From NCBI GenBank assembly GCA_036509215.1, contig DATCGA010000193.1, positions 1 through 6,893 on the forward strand: a stretch of DNA of 6,893 nucleotides. The letters run 5' to 3'. Positions 1 to 6,357 of the stretch are shown in pieces; the stretch's first letter is position 1; every line of letters starts with the position of its first letter. The position numbers and the translations under genes are program-made. Under the pieces are notes generated by a model that was not told the DNA's origin, did not search any database, and was given only the letters and a program-made list of their open reading frames with translations. This stretch comes from Trebonia sp036509215. Its GTDB lineage: Bacteria > Actinomycetota > Actinomycetes > Streptosporangiales > Streptosporangiaceae.

Positions 1-300
1 ATGGACGACGCCGCCGCGGCCGACTGGGCCGCCGCCCGCCGCTCGCCGCACCCGGTCGGCTGCTTCACCGAGCCGGTCCGGCTGGAGCGGCCGCTGGCGG
101 AGTACCCGTTCAGCCGGACGTACGTCAAGGCCACCCGGGAGCCCCGGCCGGCCGGCGGCGGGCGCGCGTCCGCGTTCTGGACGGCGGCCGACCACGCGAA
201 GACCAGCCAGGACTGGCGGTACCGGGAAGTGGACAGCGACCACGTGATCGCGATGAACCGCCCGGCCGACCTCGTCGCCCTGCTGCTCGAGCTGACCTAA
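1..300 (+). CDS. alpha/beta hydrolase, C-terminal part (5' end outside window)
   Basis: The frame is open at the left edge and ends at TAA 298-300, giving 99 visible residues. The end of the fragment resembles the C-terminus of small alpha/beta-fold esterases of the salicylate-esterase / methylketone-synthase type: a strand with RTYVKAT (about residues 40-46), a Trp-rich stretch (DWRYREV, about 71-77), then SDHVIAMNRP in which His81 would be the catalytic-triad histidine, and a final helix LVALLLEL. The nucleophile Ser and the acid residue would lie upstream and cannot be checked. The ATG at position 1 is probably internal, because a complete enzyme of this family is around 230-280 residues. 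The gene converges on the GH42 gene with no intergenic space. Substrate unknown; no evident link to the sugar locus. The family call is moderately secure, the exact function is not. Confidence 0.62.
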   Translation: MDDAAAADWAAARRSPHPVGCFTEPVRLERPLAEYPFSRTYVKATREPRPAGGGRASAFWTAADHAKTSQDWRYREVDSDHVIAMNRPADLVALLLELT

Positions 301-2157
301 TGACCCGGTCTGGATGATAGTGGCGTCGCCGCCGGGGACGCGCACGAGCCGATCGCCGATCATGACGTCCGCGCTCTCTTGCCCGTGGTTGATGAGCGTG
401 ATGAACCGGCGCTCCCCGTCGGTGCGGCGCACCATCTCCAGATCGCGCGGCCAGCCGCCGCCGGCCGGCCGACCGGCGGCGCCTGTGCTGGTGCCGGTGG
501 TGGGACTGATGCCGGTGTCGACGGCGGCGAGGCCGGCCGACTCGCAGGCGGCGGCGAGGAGGGCGGCGGTGGCGTCGGCGTCGGTGCGGGCGGACACGTA
601 CCACGCTTGCCCGTGGCCGAGCTCGTGCCTGGTGACGGCGGGGCCGCCGGCCGCCGGGCCGTCGGCGTACCGGGCGACGGCCTTGGCGCCGGCCAGCCGC
701 ACCGCCTCGGTCCAGCCGTCGGCCCAGCCGAGGCCCGCGTCGGCCGCCTCCCAGCCGAGACCGGCTTCCCACGCCAGCCCGGACCGTTCCCCCGCCCGCA
801 GCGGCAGCCATTCCTCGACCGTCACGCCGAGCACCTCGCGCAGCCCGCCGGGGTAGCTGCCGGGGTGGACCCGGTCCCAGGCGTCCACGATCCCGGAGAA
901 GCAGCCGACCAGCAGCGTCCCGCCGTCCTCGACGTAGCCGCGCAGGTTCTCGGCCGCCTCCGGCGTGGTCAGGTAGAGCGACGGCGCCACGACCAGCCGG
1001 TACCGGCTCAGATCGGCCTCGGGGTGGGCGAAGTCGACCGTCAGCCCGGCCCGCCAGGACGCCTCGTACCAGGCGCGGACCCGCTCTAGGTAGCCGAGAT
1101 CGACGCTGGGCCGCCACTCGAGCTCCTGCGCCCACCACGATTCCCAGTCCCAGACCATCGCGATGTCCGGCTCGACCCGGCTGCCGCGCATCCCGGCCAG
1201 GCCGGCCAGCTCGCGGCCGAGGGCGACCACCTCCCGCCAGACCCGGGTGTCGGTGCCTGCCTGGGGCAGCATCGCCGAGTGGTGCTTCTCGGCGCCGAAC
1301 CGCCCGGCCCGCCACTGGAAGAACAGCACTCCGTCGGCGCCCCTGGCCACGTGCGCGAGCGAGTTGCGGCGCATCTCGCCCGGCCGTTTGGCGACGTTGC
1401 GCGGCTGCCAGGACACGGCGCTGGTCGAGTGCTCCATCAGCAGCCACGGGCCGCCGTCCGCCAGCGACCTGGTCAGGTCGGCCGACATGGCCAGGTCCAG
1501 GTAGGAGTCGGCCCGCTCGGCGATCAGGTAGTTGTCGTTGGAGATCACGTCGACCTCGCTCGCCCACCGCCAGTAGTCGACGTTCTTGCAGTTGTTGGCC
1601 ATGAAGTTGGTGGTGACGGGGACGTCGGGCGACGCCGCCCTGAGGATGTCCCGTTCCCGGGTGAAGCAGGCGAGCAGCGCGTCGGAGCTGAACCGGGCGA
1701 AGTCGAGCCGCTGGCCGGGATTGACCACGCTGGTGGAGGCGCGGGGGGCGTCGATCTCCTCCCACTCCGCGTAGCGCTGCGACCAGAAGGCGGTGCCCCA
1801 GCGCTCGTTCAGCGTCTCCAGATCGTCGTACCGCGCCCGCAGCCAGTCGCGGAACGCCGAGGCCGAGACCTCGCAGTAGCACTCGCCGAGCGGAGCGCCG
1901 TACTCGTTGTTGACGTGCCAGAGCACGACCGGTGGATGCCGGCCGTACCGGATCGCGAGCTGCCGGGTGATCCCTGACGCCGCCTCGGCATAGGCCGGGC
2001 TTGACGGGCAGTACGCCTGGCGCGACCCGCCCCCGAGGGCCCGCCCGTCCCTGGTGACCGGGCGCGACTGCGGGTGCAGGCGCAGGAACCAGGGCGGCGG
2101 GGCGGCCGTGGGCGTGCCCAGGTCGACCGCGATCCCGGCGTCGTGCAGCAGGCCGCG
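301..2157 (-). CDS. GH42 beta-galactosidase, 5'-truncated (start codon and N-terminus missing)
   Basis: Retaining glycoside hydrolase of family 42, expected to cleave terminal beta-galactosides in the cytoplasm. Reading the minus strand from about 2154, one uninterrupted frame gives GLLHDAGIAVDLGTPTAAPP, then YCPSSPAY, then LWHVNNEYG, whose Glu (codon 1903-1905) is the acid/base. Next comes LMEHSTSAVSWQPRN, whose Glu (codon 1432-1434) is the nucleophile. A Rossmann-like trimerisation domain follows (VVAPSLYL, GGTLLVGCFSGIVD), then the C-terminal beta domain (RRFITLINHG). Cys residues matching three of the four Zn ligands known in the Thermus enzyme are visible (YCP and CYC), with Ser in place of the fourth. 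About 617 residues remain; the family normally has roughly 650-700, and the missing part is the N-terminal segment of about 65-70 residues before GLLHDAG. Upstream of 2155 the same frame gives only Arg/Gly-rich antisense of the binding-protein gene and offers no ATG or GTG near the break. The 3' end is also odd: the frame passes through TTA at 298-300 without stopping. The family is certain; activity of this copy is doubtful. Confidence 0.88.
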
Positions 2158-3411
2158 ACGTCGACCGCGTCCTCCGCCGGCGCGTCGGCCACGTCCGCTT
2201 CGGCAGCGGCCGGGCCGAAGGTAACGCTGACCTTCTGGTCCTGGGTGCCGGACCTGAACAAGGTGGTCGCCATCTGGAACAAGTCCCACCCCGATGTCCA
2301 GGTCCAGGTGCAGGTCCAGGCCGGCGGCGACGCCGAGCTCACCAAGCTGCTCACCGCCGCGAAGGCCGGCAACCCGCCGGACCTCGCCCAGGTCGAGTAC
2401 CAGGCGCTGCCGACCCTGGTCTCCAACGACTACCTGGCCAACGTCGCGCAGTACGACTCCGGGCTCAAGAGCGACTTCCCGGCCGGCAACTGGAACCAGG
2501 TGACGCTCGGCACCAGCGCGCTGTACGGGGTGCCGCAGGATGCCGCGCCGATGGCGCTGTTCTACCGCGCCGACCTGTTCAAGAAGTACCACCTCGCCGT
2601 GCCCGCCACCTGGGCGCAGTTCGCCGCCGACGCGACCAAGCTGCACGCCGAGGCGCCGGGCGTGTACCTGGGCACGTTCTCCAGCGTCGACCCGGGCGAG
2701 TTCGCCGGGCTGACGCAGCAGGCGGGGGCGCAGTGGTGGTCCGCCTCCGGCAGCACCTGGACGGTCGGCATCGACGGCGCCGCCAGCCAGAAGGTGGCCT
2801 CCTACTGGCAGTCGCTCGTGGCCGCGGGCGGGGTGGACAACCAGCCGCAGTGGACCGCCGCCTGGGACAAGGGGATGAACGACGGCAAGTACATCGCGTG
2901 GGTATCCGACGTCTGGGCGCCCAGTGACATGCCGTCGGCCTCGCCGTCGAACACCGGCAAGTGGGCCATGGCCGAGCTGCCGCAGTGGACGGCCGGGGCG
3001 GGCGTCGTCGGCAACTGGGGCGGGTCGTCGACCGCGGTGCTCGCCGCCTCCAAGCACCAGCAGGCCGCCGCCGAGTTCGCGGCCTGGCTGAACACGAGTC
3101 CGGCGGCCACCGCCGCGCTCGCCGCCGACAGCGGCATCTACCCGGCCGACATCGCGGCCGAGAGCTCCCTGTCGACGCCGCCGTCCTACTTCGCCAGCCA
3201 GTCGGACTTCTGGTCGCTGGCCAAGCAGTACGCGGCCGAGGCCTCGCCGGTTGCCTGGGGCCCGGACGTGGACGTCGCCTACACCGAGTTCACCACCGCG
3301 TTCGGCGGCGCGGTCACCGGCAAGGCGTCGTTCCTCGGCCCGCTTGCGCAGGTCCAGTCGGCCGTGCTGAGCGACATGAAGAAGAGCGGCTTCACGGTTG
3401 CGGCCGGCTGA
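2074..3411 (+). CDS. sugar ABC transporter solute-binding protein (family 1), N-terminus lost
   Basis: Extracellular solute-binding protein that would deliver an oligosaccharide to the two permeases downstream. Genuine binding-protein sequence begins near codon 2158 with a Ser/Thr/Ala-rich linker (TSTASSAGASATSASAAAG). Such linkers normally follow the lipidated Cys. The mature domain follows: VTLTFWSWVPDLNKVV, then KLLTAAKAGNPPDLAQVE, YGVPQDAAPMALFYRADLFK and VVGNWGGSSTAV, all typical of MalE-like SBP_bac_1 proteins. The GTG at 2074 is the nearest upstream start in frame, but residues 1-28 are antisense GH42 sequence (QAQEPGRRGGRGRAQ) and contain neither a hydrophobic signal peptide nor an LxxC lipobox. 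A product made from here could not be exported. The true 5' end is missing at the junction near 2158. The stop at 3409-3411 lies one base before the permease GTG. Family certain; this copy as it stands is probably non-functional or misassembled. Confidence 0.85.
   Translation: MQAQEPGRRGGRGRAQVDRDPGVVQQAATSTASSAGASATSASAAAGPKVTLTFWSWVPDLNKVVAIWNKSHPDVQVQVQVQAGGDAELTKLLTAAKAGNPPDLAQVEYQALPTLVSNDYLANVAQYDSGLKSDFPAGNWNQVTLGTSALYGVPQDAAPMALFYRADLFKKYHLAVPATWAQFAADATKLHAEAPGVYLGTFSSVDPGEFAGLTQQAGAQWWSASGSTWTVGIDGAASQKVASYWQSLVAAGGVDNQPQWTAAWDKGMNDGKYIAWVSDVWAPSDMPSASPSNTGKWAMAELPQWTAGAGVVGNWGGSSTAVLAASKHQQAAAEFAAWLNTSPAATAALAADSGIYPADIAAESSLSTPPSYFASQSDFWSLAKQYAAEASPVAWGPDVDVAYTEFTTAFGGAVTGKASFLGPLAQVQSAVLSDMKKSGFTVAAG
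2146..2166. other. head-to-head fusion junction between GH42 and binding-protein genes
   Basis: Left of about 2154 the minus strand reads GH42 sequence (GLLHDAG, codons 2134-2154). Right of about 2158 the plus strand reads the Ser/Thr/Ala linker of the binding protein. Two divergently oriented genes therefore meet with no start codons, no promoter and no ribosome sites between them. The point of contact carries the palindrome CGACGTCG (2156-2163) overlapping GTCGAC (2160-2165). What is missing, inferred from family lengths, is about 65-70 codons of GH42, the intergenic region, and about 25-35 codons of signal peptide and lipobox. A genuine deletion and an assembly collapse cannot be told apart here. 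Confidence 0.75.
2296..2319 (+). repeat. four 6-bp units encoding (Val-Gln)4
   Basis: GTCCAG, GTCCAG, GTGCAG and GTCCAG lie head to tail inside the binding-protein gene and encode VQVQVQVQ just before AGGDAELTKLL. This corresponds to a beta strand (the 'HPDVQVQ' strand) seen in many binding proteins, so the repeat is probably coding rather than regulatory. It could expand or contract by slippage without changing frame. Confidence 0.7.
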
Positions 3412-3412
3412 C

Positions 3413-4327
3413 GTGAGGCAGGCACGCACGCGTACGGCGCCGCGTCTGGCGCCGTACGCCTTCGTGGCGCCCGCGGTGGCGCTGTTCGCGCTGCTGCTGC
3501 TCATCCCGATCGGCTACACGGTGTACCTGTCATTTCAGAAATCGCAGGTCAGCGGCCTCGGCCTGGGCCCGGGGAATCGACGGCAGGTCTTCGCGGGCCT
3601 GGCCAACTACGCCACCGAGCTCAGCGATCCGACCTTCCTCGCCGCCCTGCTGCGGGTGCTCCTGTACAGCCTGATCCTGGTGCCGGTGATGCTCGGCCTC
3701 GCCCTGGTGTTCGCGTTGCTGCTGGACGCCGAGCGGGTGGGGTTCCAGCGCTTCGCGCGGCTGTCGATCTTCCTGCCCTACGCGGTGCCGACGGTGATCG
3801 CCTCGCTGCTGTGGGGGTTCCTCTACCTGCCCACGGTGTCGCCGTTCCCGGCGATCCTGGCCCGGCTCGGGCTGTCGATGCCCAACCTGTTCGCCTCCCA
3901 CCTGGCGCTGTTCTCGGTCGCCAACATCGGCGTCTGGGGCGGCACCGGGTTCAACATGATCGTCATTTACACCGCGCTGCGGTCCGCGCCGTCCGAACTG
4001 TACGAGGCGGCCAGGATCGACGGGGCGTCGCAGGTCCAGATCGCGCTGCGGATCAAGATCCCGATCATCGCGCCGGCCCTGGTCCTCACCGGGGTCTTCT
4101 CGATCATCGCCACCCTGCAGGTCTTCAACGAGCCGCAGACGCTCGCCCCGCTCACCAACACGATCTCCCCGGACTGGATGCCGCTGATGAAGATCTACGA
4201 TCTGGCGTTCAACGACAACAACGCCTACGCGGCCGCCGCGCTCTCGGTGGTGATCGCGGCCGGCATGTTCGCGCTCTCGTACGGGCTGCTGCGGCTGAGC
4301 AACAAATACGTGCTCCAGGGGCGGTGA
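3413..4327 (+). CDS. CUT1-type sugar ABC transporter permease (MalF-like)
   Basis: Integral membrane subunit that forms the translocation channel with the next gene's product. About six membrane segments are visible: near the start (FVAPAVALFALLLLIPIGYT), VLLYSLILVPVMLGLALVFA, FLPYAVPTVIASLLWGFLY, SVANIGVWGGTGFNMIVIYT, LVLTGVFSIIATLQVF and SVVIAAGMFALSYGLL. The cytoplasmic EAA loop, which docks on the ATPase, is clear: YEAARIDGASQVQIALRIKI followed by PIIAP. The length of 304 residues is normal for the family. I chose GTG 3413, one base after the binding-protein stop at 3409-3411. A TTG at 3398 would add five residues (MRPAD, overlapping the binding-protein gene) and has AAGAAGAG 11 bases upstream, so it remains an alternative. 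Spacing implies translational coupling. The permease frame itself looks intact, but its natural promoter would have been in the DNA missing near 2155. Substrate cannot be read from sequence; the GH42 neighbour suggests a galactoside. Confidence 0.93.
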   Translation: MRQARTRTAPRLAPYAFVAPAVALFALLLLIPIGYTVYLSFQKSQVSGLGLGPGNRRQVFAGLANYATELSDPTFLAALLRVLLYSLILVPVMLGLALVFALLLDAERVGFQRFARLSIFLPYAVPTVIASLLWGFLYLPTVSPFPAILARLGLSMPNLFASHLALFSVANIGVWGGTGFNMIVIYTALRSAPSELYEAARIDGASQVQIALRIKIPIIAPALVLTGVFSIIATLQVFNEPQTLAPLTNTISPDWMPLMKIYDLAFNDNNAYAAAALSVVIAAGMFALSYGLLRLSNKYVLQGR

Positions 4328-4333
4328 GGGGCC

Positions 4334-5242
4334 GTGGCGCTACTGCGGATCGACGGAGCGCTGACGGAGGCCCCCGCCGCCGCCGACGAGCGGCGACGGC
4401 GCCGGGGCCGGGGCCGCCGGCGGGCGGCGCTGCCCACCGCCGTCTTGGTCCTCGGGGCGGCGTACTGCCTGCTTCCGGTGGCGTGGGTGCTCATCGCGTC
4501 GACCAAAAGCACCGCGCAACTATTCAACACGTTCACCTTCGCGCCCAACGGCTCGCTGTGGTCGAACATCACCGCCCTGTCCTCCTACGCCGACGGCGTC
4601 TTCTGGCACTGGATGCTCAATACGGCGCTGTACGCCGGCGGCGGCGCGGCGCTGTCGGTCGCCGTCTCCGCGCTGACCGGGTACGCGCTGGCCAAGTACG
4701 AGTTCCGCGGCCGCTCGGCGCTGTTCAACCTGCTGCTGGCGGGGGTCCTGGTGCCGCCGGTGGTGCTGGCGGTGCCGCAGTACCTGCTGCTGGCCAAGTT
4801 CGGGCTGACCGACAGCTACTGGTCGGTGCTGCTGCCCTCGGTGCTGTCGCCCTACGGGATCTACCTGGCGCGGATCTACGCCATGGCGGCCGTTCCCGAC
4901 GAGGTGATCGAGTCGGCGCGGGTGGACGGCTGCCGGGAAGGACGGCTGTTCGCCCGGATCGCGGTCCCGATGATGGTGCCCGGCCTGGTGACCGTCTTCC
5001 TGTTCCAGTTCGTCGCGGTGTGGAACAACTTCCTGCTGCCGTACATCATGCTCAGCGACGAGAACAAGTTCCCGCTCACGGTCGGGCTGTACACGCTGCT
5101 GAACCGCGGGTCGACCGCCCCCTCGCTGTACAGCCTGGTCGTCACCGGCTCGATGCTGTCGATCCTGCCGCTGATCGTCGTGTTCCTGGCGCTGCAGAGG
5201 TACTGGCGGACCGACATCGCCTCCGGGGCGGTCAAGCAGTGA
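4334..5242 (+). CDS. CUT1-type sugar ABC transporter permease (MalG-like)
   Basis: Second channel subunit, 302 residues. The N-terminus is cytoplasmic and strongly basic (ERRRRRGRGRRRAALP, about residues 19-34), in line with the positive-inside rule. It is followed by a first membrane segment (TAVLVLGAAYCLLPVAWVLI) and about five more, including LFNLLLAGVLVPPVVLAVPQ and SLVVTGSMLSILPLIVVFLA. The EAA loop is present in the MalG-like form: VIESARVDGCREGRLFARIA then VPMMVPGL. The start is GTG 4334, six bases after the previous stop at 4325-4327. The G-rich stretch at 4326-4331 is too close to be an ideal ribosome site, so coupling to the upstream permease is likely. It ends TGA 5240-5242. No ATPase gene follows; CUT1 systems of actinobacteria commonly use a shared MsiK-type ATPase encoded elsewhere. 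The gene appears intact. Confidence 0.94.
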   Translation: MALLRIDGALTEAPAAADERRRRRGRGRRRAALPTAVLVLGAAYCLLPVAWVLIASTKSTAQLFNTFTFAPNGSLWSNITALSSYADGVFWHWMLNTALYAGGGAALSVAVSALTGYALAKYEFRGRSALFNLLLAGVLVPPVVLAVPQYLLLAKFGLTDSYWSVLLPSVLSPYGIYLARIYAMAAVPDEVIESARVDGCREGRLFARIAVPMMVPGLVTVFLFQFVAVWNNFLLPYIMLSDENKFPLTVGLYTLLNRGSTAPSLYSLVVTGSMLSILPLIVVFLALQRYWRTDIASGAVKQ

Positions 5243-5260
5243 AGAACAAGCAGTAAACAA
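5233..5260 (+). repeat. 14-bp imperfect tandem repeat across the permease stop codon
   Basis: CAAGCAGTGAAGAA (5233-5246) is followed directly by CAAGCAGTAAACAA (5247-5260), identical at 12 of 14 positions. The first copy contains the permease stop TGA (5240-5242); the second contains TAA (5253-5255) in another frame. The repeat fills nearly all of the 23-base gap before the LacI ATG at 5266, and is notably A-rich for this DNA. It looks like a small tandem duplication of the gene's 3' end. Confidence 0.6.
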
Positions 5261-5265
5261 GAGGT

Positions 5266-6357
5266 ATGAACGGACGGCGACGCCCCACGATCGAAGACGT
5301 GGCGGCGGAGGCAGGTGTGTCGCGAGGCACCGTATCGCGGGTGTTGAACGGCGGGCACTACGTGTCGCCGGGAACCCTGGAGGCGGTCAACCGCGCGATC
5401 AAGAAGACCGGCTACGTGGTCAACCAGCACGCCCGCTCGCTGGTGACGCAGCGCTCGGAATCGGTCGCGTTCATCCTCTCCGAGCCGGCCGAGCGGCTGT
5501 TCGCCGACCCGAACTTCGCCGTGCTCCTGCGCGGCTGCACGCAGGCGCTCGCCGAGCACGACATCGGGCTGTTCGTGTGCATCGCCGCGACGCCCTCGGA
5601 ACGCATCCGGGTGACCCGCTTCCTCGCCGCCGGGCACGTGGACGGGGCGCTGCTGGTGTCCGCGCACGCCGGCGATCCGCTATTGAAGCTGCTGGCCACG
5701 GCCGGCGTGCCCGCCGTCGCGATCGGCGCGCCGCTCGGCTACGAATCCACCATCGCCTACGTGGCGGCGGACGACCGGAGCGGGGCGCGGACCATGGTCG
5801 GCTACCTCCGGTCGCTGCCGCGGACGCGGATAGCGACGATCACCGGCCCGCTTGACACCTCCGGCGGGCAGCAGCGGCTGGAAGGCTACCGGGACGTGAT
5901 CGCGGGCTCGTTCGACCCGACGATGACCGAGCCCGGCGACTACTCCCAGGATTCGGGCGAACGCGCGATGTCCGTGCTCCTGGAGCGCCATCCTGACCTG
6001 GACGCCGTCTTCGTGGCGTCGGACGTGATGGCGCTGGGCGCGCTGGTCGCGCTGCGCCGGGCCGGCCGCCGGGTGCCGGAAGACGTGGCGGTGGGCGGAT
6101 TCGATGATTCGTCAGCCGCGATCGCCGCCCGGCCCGCCCTGACGACCATGCGGCAGCCGCTGAAGCGGATCAGCGGCGAGATGGTGCGCCTGCTGCTAGC
6201 CGCGCTGGCCGGGGAGTCGCCCGCCGCGGTTATCCTCCCCACCGAGCTGGTTCGCAGGGAAAGCGCCTTACCGGGAGGCCGGGTATCGGTTCTTCCCCTG
6301 GAATGTCAGTACCCCCGCCTATGGTGGGAACGTGGCAGAGACAGCGACTACCAGTAG
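5266..6357 (+). CDS. LacI-family transcriptional regulator
   Basis: DNA-binding regulator, probably the sugar-responsive repressor of this uptake and hydrolysis locus. Domains in order: N-terminal helix-turn-helix (PTIEDVAAEAGVSRGTVSRV then LNG, about residues 7-29), hinge (GYVVNQHARSL, about 49-59), then a periplasmic-binding-protein-like sugar domain with HVDGALLVSA, DAVFVASDVMALGALVALRR and the C-terminal signature VAVGGFDDS followed by PALTTMRQP. The start ATG 5266 fits the family's N-terminus exactly; AAGAGG at 5259-5264 lies only one base upstream, so translation may depend on coupling to the permease 23 bases before it. The family usually ends near the TELVRRESAL motif. Here the frame continues about 26 residues (GRVSVLPLECQYPRLWWERG and on) after a TTA codon at 6268-6270, with only 17 of 27 tail codons ending in G or C, and overlaps the next gene by 26 bases. 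Regulated genes cannot be proved, since the divergent promoter region is missing. Confidence 0.93.
   Translation: MNGRRRPTIEDVAAEAGVSRGTVSRVLNGGHYVSPGTLEAVNRAIKKTGYVVNQHARSLVTQRSESVAFILSEPAERLFADPNFAVLLRGCTQALAEHDIGLFVCIAATPSERIRVTRFLAAGHVDGALLVSAHAGDPLLKLLATAGVPAVAIGAPLGYESTIAYVAADDRSGARTMVGYLRSLPRTRIATITGPLDTSGGQQRLEGYRDVIAGSFDPTMTEPGDYSQDSGERAMSVLLERHPDLDAVFVASDVMALGALVALRRAGRRVPEDVAVGGFDDSSAAIAARPALTTMRQPLKRISGEMVRLLLAALAGESPAAVILPTELVRRESALPGGRVSVLPLECQYPRLWWERGRDSDYQ
6257..6272. promoter_or_regulatory. possible LacI-type operator dyad
   Basis: GGGAAAGCGCCTTACC has dyad symmetry about a central GCGC, with 6 of 8 pairs matching (GG/CC, AA/TT, GC/GC) and a centred CG as in many LacI-family operators. 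It lies inside the 3' end of the LacI gene, about 60 bases before the sigma-factor start. It also encodes the conserved ES-AL-P region, so a chance match is quite possible. Confidence 0.2.
6320..6331 (+). promoter_or_regulatory. candidate -10 element for a leaderless sigma-factor transcript
   Basis: TATGGT (6320-6325) matches the actinobacterial TANNNT -10 pattern and sits exactly at -12 to -7 relative to the GTG at 6332. This is the geometry expected if transcription begins at the start codon itself. A possible -35, TGGAAT (6299-6304), is 15 bases upstream, which is short. The alternative is a normal leader with GGTGGGA (6323-6329) as ribosome site, but that is only two bases from GTG. Untested. 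Confidence 0.3.

Noticed and set aside
1..3. ATG at the very start of the window as the hydrolase start codon
   Set aside because: The 99-residue product would lack the nucleophile and most of the fold; the frame is open to the edge, so this is an internal Met or an artefact of the window boundary.
125..1882. Long open frame (585 codons) on the minus strand overlapping the GH42 region
   Set aside because: It is one frame off the GH42 frame. Its translation is Arg/Gly/Pro-rich without family motifs, while the neighbouring frame carries both GH42 catalytic glutamates and all the domains.
3532..3542. Perfect palindrome ATTTCAGAAAT considered as an operator
   Set aside because: It lies inside the permease gene just after its first membrane segment, far from any start, and is short enough to occur by chance.
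3811..5256. Long plus-strand open frame (481 codons) across both permeases
   Set aside because: It is a shadow in another frame with Arg/Ala/Gly-rich content. The two permease frames with membrane segments and EAA loops explain the DNA.
4520..5667. Minus-strand open frames opposite permease 2 and LacI
   Set aside because: Gln/His/Arg-rich antisense translations typical of high-GC coding DNA; no recognisable domain.
6321..6323. ATG just before the sigma factor as its start
   Set aside because: It is in a different frame from the sigma domains and meets a stop after a short stretch; GTG 6332 is in frame.
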